In this document: positions 1 through 10,827 of the stretch, one piece after another | Position numbering within the stretch: position 1 is the stretch's first letter | How the letters are laid out: each line of letters starts with the position of its first letter | Assembly (NCBI GenBank): GCA_028583685.1 | Contig: JAMXIF010000002.1 | Coordinates: 63,677,311 to 63,741,310, forward strand | Direction of reading: 5' to 3' | DNA: 64,000 nt | Origin: Petaurus breviceps papuanus | Lineage: Eukaryota > Chordata > Mammalia > Diprotodontia > Petauridae | Position numbers and translations under genes: made by a program | Notes under the pieces: generated by a model | Database searches by the model: none | Told to the model about the DNA's origin: nothing | What the model saw: only the letters and a program-made list of their open reading frames with translations

Positions 1-324
1 TATATAGACATATATATGTATATATACATATATGTGTAAACATTTCTATTCCCTTCAACAATTCTCATACTGAGAAAAGTTTCATAAGTTACAATTATCA
101 CTTTTCCATGTAGGAATGTAAATAGGTCAACTTTGATAATGTCCTTATGATTTCTTTTCCCTGTTTTCTTTCTCATGCTTCTCTTGCTTCTTGTATCTGA
201 ATATCAAATTTTCTATTCAACTCTGATTTTTTCACCAAGAATGCTTGAAAATCCTCTATTCCACTTAATGACCATATTTTCCCCTGAAACATGATACTCA
301 GTTTTGCTGGGTAGGTGAGTTGAA
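1..324 (-). mobile_element. HAL1 (ORF1-only L1 derivative), truncated fragment
   Basis: Read on the minus strand, this is the end of a HAL1/L1 ORF1 followed by the A/T-G simple-sequence stretch that follows ORF1 in other HAL1 copies here. The encoded peptide includes TYPAKLSIMFQGKIWS and ends near NRKFDIQIQEAREA, which is ORF1 carboxyl-terminal sequence. It matches 63185-63535 in the same orientation. Homology stops near 324, so the copy is 5'-truncated there, and its 3' part lies left of the window. It is non-coding debris in its present form. Confidence 0.8.
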
Positions 325-479
325 GAATTAAGGTAGTATGGGACAGTGGCAATGACATTAATCACTTTTTTTCCAGGAGTTTGACTCAAAGAGAGAGGTG
401 TGGAAGGACTTGAAGAGAAGACTGAGAAAGGTGGAAATCACCTCAAACTGCTTTTTTCCAAAACAACCAACAAAGATGT
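325..479. other. Unassigned single-copy sequence
   Basis: This short stretch lies between the truncated HAL1 and an L2-like segment. I see no open frame of note, no tail and no terminal repeats. Confidence 0.4.
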
Positions 480-1190
480 CTTAACTGCCAAATCCAATAA
501 CCATTTCTAAATATCTATCCTACTTGTCCTCATCAGAGCTTTCCAAATAGTCAACCAGCCTCTTCTGGATTTTCTCTCTTCTCTTCATTTCCATGGTACT
601 ACCATTTACTGGTTCTCTTCCCACGTGTCTGAAGCTCCTCAGTCTCCTTTACTGGATTGTGAGCTGTCTCTCTGTCCACTTTGTATAGATGAACTGCAAA
701 TCTCTGTCCTGTATCCTCCTCTCTCCTCTATCTCTAGTAATTGTCTTAGTGATCTCATCTATTCCAAAGAGTTCAATTTTCATCACTAAGTATATGACTC
801 CCAAATCCCTGTAGTTACCTGAATTCTATATTTAAGACAAAATGACCAATTGATGGGTTACCAAACTCAGAATCCACCTTCTCTATCCAAGTCTTTGTAG
901 AGACTGTCCCAAATCTTCAGAATACACAATCTCCTCATCTCTACCTCTTAGGATCAGTCCTTCAAAGTTAAGCTCAGATATCACTTTCATCCATACCTTT
1001 CCCTACCAGTGGTTAATATTGCTTCCTTGGTCAAATTACTTTTTGTGTATATGTTATTACCCTTCTCCCCCTGCCCCACCCATGCCACACATATGCATAT
1101 TAGAATGGACGCTTTCTGAGAACAGGAACAATTTCATTTTTATATTTTCTATGTGCAATTTTTCACAGAAATAGTTGTTTAAAAAATACT
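480..1190 (+). mobile_element. L2 (CR1-clade) LINE fragment
   Basis: The pyrimidine-rich text resembles the part of L2 that encodes the reverse transcriptase and its 3' flank. Around 700-810 the reading echoes the L2 motif order 'GPLLFS..', 'DLI', then 'Y.DDSQI', and 920-1020 resembles the later L2 region (CTCATCTCTACCTCTTAG, then CAAAGTTAAGCTCAG). It is heavily decayed and could be two pieces. Identification is by resemblance to the family consensus from memory. Confidence 0.45.
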
Positions 1191-1199
1191 CAGTGACTT

Positions 1200-1370
1200 T
1201 GAGGCAAATCTCCATTTTAACACATCTAATAAAATGGAATCCACTACTTCATTAGGCAGTCAATTTCCTATTTTGGGCTAGGTCTAATTTTTATAAAGCT
1301 CTTTTTTGGTCTATAATCTATCCCCATTCCACCCATTGTAACTTCTATCCATTCATTCTTAATACATTTC
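1200..1370 (-). mobile_element. CR1/L3-type LINE fragment
   Basis: On the minus strand this matches the 3' part of the CR1/L3 element seen at 42760-43640 (segment AACAATTAGAGCTATC followed by a GTGGAATGGGC-like stretch). Here it reads as CATTAGGCAGTCAATTTCC, then CTAATTTTTATAAAGC, then ACCCATTGTAACTTC. It is an old, short copy. Confidence 0.55.
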
Positions 1371-1454
1371 CTACCTGGCATCCTGGAAAAAAAAAGATTT
1401 CCAGGAATAAAGAATCACAAGTCTCAGTCAAACTTCAGACCCAGACTTACAAGA

Positions 1455-1783
1455 AATTATCTTATTTCTTTAGTAATTTATTTTTCCCCAATTACATGTA
1501 AAAACAAATTTTAATATTTATTTTTTAAATTTTGAGCTCCAGGTTCTCTCTCTTTCTCCCCCCTCACCTATCACCATTGTGAGGGCAAGCAATTTGTTAT
1601 AGATTATACACATGTAGTCATGGAAAACGTATTTCCTTATTAGTCATATTGTGAAAGAAAACACAGACAAACTCAAGAAAAAATGAAGAAAGTAGAAAAA
1701 TTATGTTTCAATCTGTATTCAAATATTATCAGTTCTTTCTTTGGGGATAGATAGCATTTTTTCATCATAAGTCATTCAGAGGG
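1455..1783 (-). mobile_element. L1-A, 3' UTR segment (interrupted by HAL1)
   Basis: This is the 3' end of a minus-strand L1. The tail (TTATTTTTCCCCAATTACATG on the plus strand, reading back as a poly(A)-type end) is at 1455-1520, followed by the G-rich 3' UTR and the start of the ORF2-proximal region. At 1783 the L1 breaks at CATTCAGAG and resumes at 5275 with CCTTCAGAG, so the intervening 3.5 kb is a later insertion. The rest of this element is at 5275-7848. Confidence 0.85.
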
Positions 1784-2520
1784 GGCAGAGTCAAGATGGC
1801 AGAATAGAAGCAGAAACTTGGCATGGGCTCCCACTCCAATCATGTCCAATACATGTAAAAAATTACTAACCAAACTTTCAAGCTACATAATCCACAAAGT
1901 GACGGAGAGAAACAAATCTGTGGATAAAGGAAACCCGGCAGGCAAACAGGAAGGGTCTATTGCACCAATTGGGGAGCCAAGCACAGTCCAGCATGAGCCG
2001 TGAGGTTCCAGCCCCAGGTTGGCCCCAACCAGTGGCCACCAGAACAGATTCAGGTGAGTGAATCATCCATAGGTGTAGTGGTTTCCAGAATTCTCAACCC
2101 ATAGACACCAAAGACAAAGTAAAAGGTCAGTGTGGAACTCTGTTGGAAAAGGGGAGAATGGAAGACCATGGTTTGGCCCCTGCCCCCAGGGTGAGAAGTG
2201 GCAGAGGCACAGTGGCTATGCAGTTGCTGCTGCATGGCTGCTTCCAGAGCTCCTGGCCTTCAGATTATAGGGGGATCAAGCAACTATTCAGAGGGTGATC
2301 ACTCTTGCTTTAACCTGCTTGGATCTGAATCATGGTCTTGGGTGGTGGTCCTGGGGTGGGTGACCAGTGAGCCAGAGCTCATGGGGGCTGTAAAGTGGGT
2401 GCCCTCCTAATAGCTCTGGCAGCTGCAAAAATCCCAGTGATATGGGACATAGCTATCTCCATTCTGGAAGCAGAGTATTACTGTGGCAAAGAGCTCAAAA
2501 GTCAAGTAATTGCCTGGCAA

Positions 2521-4240
2521 TATGAGCAAGCAGAGGAAGCACAAACAGACCATAGAATCCTTTCTTGGGGACAAAAAATATCAAGGCATGGAGTGGGAGG
2601 AAGATAGCAAAGTCAGAATTCCTGGATCAAAAGCCCCCAAGAAAAATATGAACTGCTTACAGGCCGTGGAGGAGCTCAAGAAGGATTTTGAAAATCAAGT
2701 AAGAGAAGTGGAGGAAAAATTGGGAAGAGAAATGAGAATGATGCAAGAAAATCATGAAAAGCAAGTCAATAGCTTGCTAAAGAAGACCCAAAAATACACT
2801 GAAGAAAATAATACCTTAAAAAAATAGACTAATTCAAATGGCAAAAGAGGCCCATAAAGCCAGTGAGGAGAAGAATGCCTTAAAAACCTGAATGTGCCAA
2901 ATAGAAAAAGAATTTCAAAAACTCACCGAAGACAATAACTCCTTCAAAATTTCATTGGAGCTACAAAAGTGTTTATAGCAGGTCTTTCTGTGGTAGCAAA
3001 GAATTGGAAATTAAGGGGGTGCCCATCAATTGGGGAATGGCTGAACAAGTTGTGGTATATGCATGTTATGGAATACTATTGTGCTATAAGAAACAAGGAG
3101 CAGACAGTCTTCATATTTACCTGGAGAGGCTTAAAAGAACTGATGCTGAGTGAGAAGAGTAGAACCAGGAGAAATTTGTACACAATTACAGACACAACGT
3201 ATGTGTGATGACCAACTTTGATAGACTGGACTCTTCTCAGCAATGTAGTGATATAAGTCAATCCCAAAAGACTCATGATGGAGAGAAATATGTGCATCCA
3301 GAGAAAGAACTAGAAAGAACTAAGTTTATATGCAGGTGGAAGCAAAATACCTGATCTTTTTCCTTCTCTTATTTGGTTTTATGTACTCTTTACCATTTTT
3401 CATTCCAGCTGGTACAATCCATCCTTATAACCTGACTAATGTATAATGTGAAAGTATTTACAGATCCTATACTTGACTATAAGCCGCCGTGGGGGGAGGG
3501 GAGGGAGGGGGACAAAATGTAAAACTCAAGGAATTGTGGAATTGAATCATGTAAACTAAAAGGAAACAAACAAATTAATAAAAAAAATTTAAAAAAATTC
3601 ATTGGAGCAAGTGAAAGCTAACAACTTCATGAAAAATCAAAATACTATAAAACAGATCCAAACATAAAAAAATGGAAGGCAATGTGAAAAATCTCATTGG
3701 AAAAACCACTGACCTGGAAATAGATACAAGAGAGAAAATTTAAAAATTATTGGACTACTTGAAAGCCTTGGTCAAAAAAGAGCCTAGACACCATCTTTCA
3801 AGAAATTATCAAGCAAAATTGCCCTGATATTCTAGAACTAGAGGGAAAAATAGAAGTTGAAAGAATTCACCAATTGCCTCTTGAAAAAGATTCCAGAAAG
3901 AAAACCCCTAAGAATATTATAGCCAAATTCCAGAGTTCCCAGGTCAAGAAGAAAATACTGCAAGCAGTTAGGAAGAAACAATTTGAGTATTGTGGAAACC
4001 CAATCAGGATAACACAAGACCTAGCAGCTTCTACATTAAGGGATCTAAGGGTTTAGAATATCATATTCTGCAGGTCAAAGGAACTAGGACTAAGACCAAG
4101 AATCACCTACACAGCAAAACTGAGTATAAAGGTACAGGGATAAGTATGGCTATTCAATGAATTAGAGGATTTTCAAGCATTCTTGATGAAAAAATGAGAG
4201 CTGAACAGAAAACGACTTTCAAATACAAGAAGCAAGAGAA
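2521..4240 (+). pseudogene. HAL1/L1 ORF1p remnant, split by an L1 insertion
   Basis: L1 ORF1p is a trimeric RNA-binding chaperone that coats L1 RNA. I take the start at ATGAGCAAGCAGAGG because the same lysine-rich start is seen in the copy at 17919. Visible parts are a short basic N-terminus, a heptad-rich coiled coil at about 2640-2830 (AVEELKKDFENQVREVEEKL), and the carboxyl-terminal RNA-binding part at 3874-4056 (KNIIAKFQSSQVKKKILQ, FEYCGNPIRITQDL). The frame is broken by a stop at 2827, by the L1 insertion at 2962-3597 and by a stop at 4056. It is not a working gene. Confidence 0.8.
2962..3597 (+). mobile_element. 5'-truncated L1 nested in HAL1 ORF1
   Basis: This is an L1 3' end with the last part of ORF2 (peptide GCPSIGEWLNKLWYMHVMEY ... 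LYTITDTTYV) plus 3' UTR and A-rich tail. It is flanked by a perfect 11-bp target-site duplication, TTCATTGGAGC, at 2951-2961 and 3598-3608. Its 3' UTR (CTGACTAATGTATAATGTG, CCGCCGTGGGG) belongs to the same subfamily as the long L1 at 23843-29221, not to that of L1-A. It is therefore younger than the HAL1 it landed in. Confidence 0.92.
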
Positions 4241-5274
4241 AAATAAGAAGGTAAACAGGAAGAACTTAGTAAAGTTGAACTATTTACATTCCTCCATGGA
4301 AAAACAATAATTGTAACTCATAACACTTTTCTCAGTATGAGGATAGTTGAAAGGAATATATATACACATATATATGTAAGTATGTATGTATGTATAGGAA
4401 ATTGTATGTATATATAAATGTGTATGTGTGTGGGCATATATGTATATGCTCATGTATAGATAGACAGAGGGCACAGGATGAGTTGAATATGAAGGGATGA
4501 TTTCTGAAAAATAAAATTAAGAAGTGAGAGAGGAATTTGTTGTGAGAAAGAGAAAGGGAGAGAGAGATTGTGGTAAATAATCTCATATAAAAGAGACAAG
4601 AGAAAACTGTTACAATGGAAGGGAAGAACAGGAAGGTGAAAGGAAATGGGAAAAGCTTATTCTCATTGAATTAAGCTTAAGGATGGAATAACAACACACT
4701 CAATTGGGTATCTTACCCTACAGGAAAACAGGGGGGTAGGGGATAAGAAGGGAATGATAGATAGAAGGGAAGTCAGATGGTCAGAAGCAAACATTTTTGA
4801 AAAGGGATAGGGTCAAAGGAGAAAATAGAATAAGTGGGGGTGGAATAGGTTGGAGGGAAATATTGTTAGTCTTTCACTAATATAACTACTATTGAAATGA
4901 TTTGGGTAGCTACACATTTACAACCTATACTGAATTGCTTATCTCCCCAGTGGGGATGTGTGAGGAGGGAAGAAAGGAAAAAATCTGGATCTCAAAGTTT
5001 TAAAAACAGATGTTTAACTAATGTGTTTTTACATGCAACTGGGAAATAAGATATACAGGTAATGGGGTATAGAAACCCATCTTGCCCTACTACAAAGTTT
5101 GGGCGGTGATGGGGGAGGATATACGAGAGAGCAGATTGGGGGAAGGGGTATTCAGTAGGCTTGCTATTTTGGGGTGGAGGTAGGGGAAAGATGGGGAAAA
5201 ATGTAACTTAAAATCTTTTGGAAATAAATGTAAAAAAACTAAAAATTAATTAATTAATTAAAATAAAAAAATAT

Positions 5275-6045
5275 AAATCCTTCAGAGTTGTCTTAGATCA
5301 TTGTATTGCTGAGAATAGCCAAGTCACTCACAACTGACCATCTTACAGTATTGCTGTTACTTTTCACAGCATACATGTCACAATGTATCAGCTTCTGTAA
5401 GTCTTTTCAGGTTTTTCTGAGAGCATCCTGCTCATTATTCCTTATAGCAAAATAATATTCCATCACAATCATATATCACAGTTTGTTCAGCCATTGCCCA
5501 ATTGATGAGCATCCTCTCAATTTCCAAATCTTTACCACCAGAAAAAAAGTTTCTATAAATATTTTTGTATACATACATCATTTTCCTTTTCTTTATCTCT
5601 TTTGGGTTACAGTCATAGTAAAGGTATTACTAAGTCAACAGGTATGCAGGGTTTTATCTCCCTTTGGGCCTAGCTCCAAATTGCTATACAGAATGTTTGA
5701 AAAAGGCCACTATACCACCAATAGTGCATTCATGTTTTCTTTTTTCCTACATCTTCTCTGCAATTTGTCATTTTCCTTTCCTGTCCTATTAACAGATCTA
5801 ATAGGTATGAGATAGTACCTCAAAATTATTTTAATTTGCATTTCTCAAGTTATTAGTGAGTTAAAGCATTTTTTCATATGGCTATAGTTAGTTGCCTTTG
5901 ATTACTTCATCTTAAAATTGTTCATATCTTTAGAGCATTTATCAATTGGGGAATAACTTATTTTTATAAATATGACTCATTTTGCTATATGTTTGAGAAA
6001 TGAGGCTTTAGTAATGAGAATCAGGCTAACTTTATTTCCCTCTAT
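5275..6045 (-). mobile_element. L1-A, 3' UTR and ORF2 C-terminal segment
   Basis: This continues the L1 that begins at 1455. On the minus strand it holds the end of ORF2 (the region equivalent to 28130-28850 of the long L1): landmarks are GATAAAGG/AAGCCTCATTTCTC near 6005, the ATTCCCCAATTGAT region near 5950, and GCCCAATTGATGAGCATCC at 5497-5515. The reading is full of stops. At about 6045 it switches directly to ORF1-side sequence, so about 3 kb of ORF2 is absent. Confidence 0.8.
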
Positions 6046-6648
6046 CCTATCCCCCCTGTTATTATATTCTCTCTATAATATTCTTGGGAGTTTTCATTGT
6101 GGGATCTTTTTCAGGAGATCAGTGGATTGTTTCAATTTCAATTTTGTCCTTTGGTTGTAGCATATCAGGGAAGTTTTCCTTGATAATTTCTTGAAAGATG
6201 ATGTCTAGGTTCTTTTTTTATCATGGCTTTCAGGTAGTTCAATAAATTATCTCTCCTGGATCAATTTTCCAGGTCACTTGATTTTCCAATGAGATAGCTC
6301 ACATTGTCTTCTATTTTTTAATTCTTTTGGTTTTGTTTTATTGTTTCTTGATATCTCATGAAGTCATTAGCTTCCATTTGATCAGTTCTAACATTTAAGG
6401 AACTACTTTTTTCAGTGTTCTCTTATACCTCCCTTTGTATTTGACCAATTTTACTTTTTAAGGAGGATTTTTTTTGTTGTTTTCTTTATTGATTTTTGTG
6501 CCTCTTTTTCCATTTGGCCAATTATGTTTTTCAATGCATTATTCTGCTCATTGTTTTTTTGTACCTCTTTTACCATTTGGCCTAGTCTGTTTTTCAAGGT
6601 GTTATTTCCTTCAGTATTTTTTGTGTCTCCTTTACCAAGCTGTGGATT

Positions 6649-6713
6649 TTTTTTTTTTTTGCTTTTTGGAGGGCAATTGGGGTTAAGTAGCTTGCCCAAG
6701 GTCATACAGATAG

Positions 6714-6765
<52 letters not shown>

Positions 6766-6844
6766 AGTGTCTGAGGCCAGACCAGAACTCAGGTCCTTCT
6801 GACTCCGGGGCCAGCACTCTACTCACTGCGCCACCTAGACACCC
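6649..6844 (-). mobile_element. tRNA-derived marsupial SINE (gamma type)
   Basis: This is a minus-strand SINE: the head (GGTGTCTAGGTGGCGCAGTG on the minus strand) is at the right and the A-tail at the left. It is flanked by the 9-bp duplication CTGTGGATT (6640-6648 and 6845-6853). It sits in the L1-A ORF1. Its middle is replaced by a (TG)n run at 6717-6763. A-box and B-box type tRNA promoter sequence is expected in the head and near the GGACCTGAGTTC-type segment. Confidence 0.9.
6717..6763. repeat. (TG)n microsatellite inside a SINE
   Basis: About 23 perfect TG units lie between the two conserved halves of the SINE, at the same position where another SINE (13740-13953) carries a CA run. Frames that read it give only Cys-Val repeats and are not genes. 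Confidence 0.95.
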
Positions 6845-7848
6845 CTGTGGATTCTTTTTTCATTATTTTCTTGCATCACTCTCATTTCTCTTCCCAATTT
6901 TTCCTCTACTTCTCTTACTTGATCTTCAAAATCCTTCTTGAGCTCTTCCATGGCCTGAGACCAATTAATATTTTTATTGGAGGCTTTGGGTGTAGGAGTT
7001 TTGACTTTGCTATGTTCTTCTGAGTGTGTGTTTTGATCTTCCTTGTCACTATAGTAACTTTCGATGGTGAGGATGTTTTTCTGATGTTTACTTATATTCC
7101 CAACCTATTACTTAACTTTCAACTCTTCTTAAAACTAGGGCTCTGCTTATAGGTGGAGGGCACACTGTCCCAAGCTTCAGGGGTTCTGTGTAGCTGTTTC
7201 CAGAGTTACTTCTAGGCACCTGAAGGTTTTGGTTCTTCCACGCTGGTATGATCTGAGGAAAGGTGTTTCCTCCTCTCCTGACCTGTGTTCTGGTCTGTGA
7301 TTGGCCATAAGCACTCTTTTTTGCCCTGGAACTATGACAAGGGTCCCTGATCCTTGGATCTACAAGCTCTGTTATGCTAGTGCCCCTCCTAGCCCTGGGA
7401 CAACATCCCACAATTGCAAGTCAGATCTGAATGTGGACAAAGAAACAGAGTCTTCTTCCAGTGCCAGCAAAGGGAGCCAGGTCATCTCCTTTCTTTCAGT
7501 TGTTTGACCTCCTTACCATCTGTGGACTGAGAACTCTGGAAGCAGACACTGTTGCTGCTGATTCAGTGACTCCCAAAACTTTCTTTTGATTTTCTGGAAC
7601 TGGAGCTGGGACTGTGCTGGAAAGGTCTACAGGAGACTATGCTCCATTCTCACCCCAGTGCGACACCCCTTTTCTGTTGACCTTCTAAGTTGTTTTTTTT
7701 TTTGGCTGGAAAATCATTTTACCCCATCCTTTTCTGGGTTCTGTTGCTCCAGGAATTGTTTTATGGCATTATTTAAAAGTGTTCAGAGTGGTTTTGGGGA
7801 GAGCTCAATGGAGTTGCTGCCTTTTCTCCACCATCTTGACTCTGCCTC

Positions 7849-9062
7849 AAAAATTTTGTTCTTTCTTAATCTTCTCTAAAGACCTTTGAATTTCACAGAA
7901 AGAGGATGAGTTACAGGTGTAATTCTTTATTCTGGCATCTTTAAAAACATAGACCAGGTTCTTTTTTCTGGTATTATACAGAACAATTTCCTTATTTGAA
8001 GAGCTCCTCTCTATTCTTTACCTCCATTTCTTTATAAAAATGGACTATTTACCATGCATACTTGTGAATCAAGGACACTATATTTCCTGGACCATATGCA
8101 TAAGAAACATGGGAAACATTCTGACAGTTCTATACAGATGTTGGCTAGGTCTAAATATCTAAATGACCTTCATACAGTGGGTCTAAATGTGCCTTCTTTT
8201 TCTTCTCTTCTTCCTTTTTTTTTTTAAAACCCAGCAGGTGTGTTTGAATAGCAGCCCATTACCGCTTACCCAGTGGTATAAATATTTATAAGCACGCTTC
8301 TCATATAACTACATGGAAATGACTGTATAATAAAAGTGGCCAGTGGGCTGGCTGTTACTTAAGAGCAAAAGTGTGAGAAGGCATTTGGAAGTTTGTGCAG
8401 TATTAGTGTTTGTAAAGTGTGAAGGTCCAGGCAGAGGCTGATGAATGGCATTTAATCAATAACCAAATGTAGACTGGATGGCCTATATTGGTTGGAGACA
8501 TAAGCATCTGGCTGCCTTTGAGCAGTGGGGCCAGTCAGTCATGCGAGGTTAACACAGTAGTCTTTACTTGTCTCACTGGGGGACTGTGAGCTTTAATTAG
8601 CTAATGTTTACAAAGCACTGGGGACCCGTAGCAGAAAAGTACTTGAAAAGTGGAAAGCCTTATTTCCTCTCCTGGTCTGGGGCAAGGCAATGCAACTGAA
8701 TGAGACACTGACCCCATGAAGCATTACACTAGGGCAGTCCAGACAACCAATGGATGAGAGCTTGCCAAAGCTGTAAGGGTGTTCTGCCCCCTAGTGGTAG
8801 GGATGGAAGATTGCAACTTGGTCTCCAGTGACCCCCAAATTCAGGACAGGACATTGGCAGGTAAATCAAGTCCTCCTTGGAATAAGCATTCGGTAGAAGA
8901 TAGACTAGAGCTAAATATATTGACATCTTATCATCTGCTTCTTGCACAGAAGGAAATAGGTGGCAAATCACAAGAAGCTTCAGCAACCTCCCCACAAAAA
9001 CAAACACTATGCTGTGTACCTTTTTTATATTTACAGCGGGGATGTAGTGTGTTATAAAATTA
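7849..9062. other. Unassigned, mostly single-copy DNA
   Basis: I see no repeat edges or convincing coding frame. The part at 8230-8700 has balanced composition with a TTTAATTAGCTAATG motif at 8591-8605, and is a candidate for conserved non-coding sequence. Two overlapping open frames of 92 codons on opposite strands (about 8729-9057) look like chance. Confidence 0.35.
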
Positions 9063-9185
9063 AAGCTAGAGGAGACATTTGTGGTTATCTAGTCTACCAG
9101 GAATAAAAGATGAAGAAACTAAGACCTAGAGGAGGTTAAGCAATTTCCCTGAGGTTTGCTAGTTAGCAAATGGCACTTGGAAAGA
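9063..9185 (-). mobile_element. MIR/THER1-type CORE-SINE fragment
   Basis: The order 'GATGAAGAAACTAAGACC ... GAGGTTAAGCAATTTCCC ... GCTAGTTAGCAAATGGCA' is the reverse complement of the MIR-type core and its flank. It is old and truncated. Confidence 0.65.
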
Positions 9186-9362
9186 GCAAATAAAAATATG
9201 CATGTTTTCATCACGTGTGTTTTAGGTAATTTGTGTCCTCAACCTGCCCCGGTACCCTTCTTCAGAGAGTGAGTTGAATGCCAAGAAGTTTGTTCAAAGA
9301 TAGGCTAAGCAGGTAAGTTATTTAATGCCTCTTGCTAATCCTGAAACATATAAACTAGCTCT

Positions 9363-9365
<3 letters not shown>

Positions 9366-9399
<34 letters not shown>
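9366..9399. repeat. (AC)n microsatellite
   Basis: A perfect run of 17 AC units. Confidence 0.95.
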
Positions 9400-9403
<4 letters not shown>

Positions 9404-9714
9404 CAAATTCCCATACACAGCTATATCTGCTTTCAAAGATTCTAAGCAATGTCTATTATCACAAAAACTGGTAGATAAATGAAAAGTTCTTTCAAATTTG
9501 TTTTTTTTTTTTTGGAGGTATGTGACCTTCACAATGGAGAATTTAAATTATTTTAAAATAAAATTCAGGAAACAAAGGGTATGCACAGACAGACATCCTA
9601 GTAAATCTAGAATTAATTTTGCTATATACTGTGTGCAAAGTTGACCTTTAGAAAATGAAGATATTTTGATAGGGGACGTGTGAGCAAGGTATATTGGAGT
9701 GACAGATGAACTGG

Positions 9715-9905
9715 AAGTCTGAATATTGAAGTTGATGTCCCAACTCTACTTTGGGCAAGTCACAAATTGTCTGAATTTCCCTCTCCTTATTTGTAAAATG
9801 GGATAATGATAATTATACTATCTGCTTTGTGGGGTTATTAAGAAACAATTTTTCAAGCTTCAAAGTGTTGCATAAATGTCTTATTGGTTATATTATTGGT
9901 GAGGG
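9715..9905 (+). mobile_element. MIR/THER1-type CORE-SINE
   Basis: The text GGGCAAGTCACAAATTGTC, TTATTTGTAAAATGGGATAA and TTCAAAGTGTTGCATAAATG follows the MIR order (core, 'TCATCTGTAAAATG', then the tail region). Confidence 0.65.
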
Positions 9906-10094
9906 GATGGGAGAAGGGTCCATTTCTCTGAAGGCTGAAGAGAGTGCTTCTGATCAAAATGGAAAGCAATAAAATAGATAACACCAACTCCTTCCAAAAT
10001 TCTATCTTATTTTTTTATAATCCCCTACCCTCACATCTAGCTTATTTTCATATTTTTTTCAGTCTGATTTCTAGGTTTCTAACTTCTGTTTTGT
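9906..10094. other. Unassigned sequence
   Basis: AT-rich text without recognisable repeat landmarks. Confidence 0.3.
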
Positions 10095-10480
10095 TGTTAA
10101 TTCAATAAACCTTTATTAACCACCTCCTGATGGAAGGTATTGTGTTAGATGATAGAGTTGCAGAAATAAAAACATTACTGACTTTGCCCCTAAGGAGATT
10201 GCGTACTTTTTTTGGAGTGGGGGAGGGGGGTAGAGGGGCACATAATATGTGCACAAATAAGAAAATATTAAAGGACACATGAAATGACAAAGTAATTTTA
10301 ATAATGAGAGAATAAAAACTCATGGGTAGCAAAAGGGCCTCATAGGAGAGGGCTCATGAACCATGCATGAAAGAAAATATTCTCGGGGATAGGGTTGTGG
10401 AAGGAAGGCAATATGAACAGAAGGGACCTCCTTTATAAGAGGGTCCACTTTCACTGGCATAAAGTGAGTGAAGAAGAGCA
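10095..10480 (+). repeat. Old dispersed repeat, family unnamed here
   Basis: It begins TTCAATAAACCTTTATTAACC and carries a 'tattgtgttagatgatagagt' type segment. The same layout recurs at 10530-10806, 23180-23430, 38015-38580, 56691-56935 and 57450-57560: 'caacaaacatttattga ... tgtgccaggcact ... ggggatacaaag ... cctcaaggagctt'. I think it is a LINE-derived mammalian repeat (L2-like) but cannot assign it. Confidence 0.5.
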
Positions 10481-10529
10481 ATTTTCAACACATTAACTCA
10501 ACACAAGTTGAGTTAAAGATATTGTAAAG

Positions 10530-10806
10530 GGTAATAAATTGGACACAATCATGATGCTCAATTTGCTTACAGTCTAGTAAGGGAGATAAGACTTATACAG
10601 ATAAAACAAAACAAGACCAAAATGTTCCTTTCAAATATTAACCGTCTGAGTCAGTAAGCCCAAATGCAATTAGTACAAATAAAGAACGTAAGACTTCATA
10701 GTAAAAAGAGATCACTTTCAGATGAAAACTTGAAAGAAAGACATCAAGAAGGAGATGCAGGTGATGTTGAGGCTTGAAGGATCAATACGATTTCAGTAGG
10801 TAGAAA
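10530..10806 (+). repeat. Old dispersed repeat, same unnamed family
   Basis: TTGCTTACAGTCTAGTAAGG and GGAGATGCAGGTGATGTTGA match the later part of the repeat listed at 10095. The two may be one copy broken by indels. Confidence 0.45.
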
Positions 10807-10827
10807 CAAGGGTTGGAAGAAATCCTT

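Larger units (their letters stand above)
1784..5274 (+). mobile_element. HAL1 element, near full length, with nested L1
   Basis: The element opens with the marsupial L1 5' end (GGCAGAGTCAAGATGGC), then a 5' UTR of about 740 bp, then ORF1 (2521 to about 4240). There is no ORF2: ORF1 is followed by an A/T-G simple repeat (4355-4460), a purine-rich stretch matching the L1 inter-ORF spacer, then an L1-like 3' UTR and a second tail module (GATATACAGGTAATGGGG ... AACTTAAAATCTTTTGG) ending in an A-rich run at 5215-5274. It sits in L1-A with an imperfect duplication (CATTCAGAG / CCTTCAGAG). Without the 636-bp L1 nested in ORF1 it is about 2.85 kb. HAL1 ('half-L1') elements are known in therian mammals as ORF1-only L1 derivatives; calling this one HAL1 is by architecture. 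Confidence 0.85.
6046..7848 (-). mobile_element. L1-A, 5' UTR and ORF1 segment (5' end at 7848)
   Basis: On the minus strand the element starts with the L1 5' end (plus-strand text CCACCATCTTGACTCTGCCTC, 7828-7848), followed by a long 5' UTR to about 7080, then ORF1 to about 6080 and a stub of inter-ORF spacer. The ORF1 coiled coil is recognisable at 6865-6960 and the RNA-binding part near 6080-6200, broken by stops, deletions and a SINE at 6649-6844. With 1455-1783 and 5275-6045 it forms one L1 copy of about 2.7 kb net of insertions. Confidence 0.8.

Noticed and set aside
9366-9399. CRISPR-like or other spaced repeats among the microsatellites
   Set aside because: All short tandem runs here are simple microsatellites with no spacers, in vertebrate DNA.
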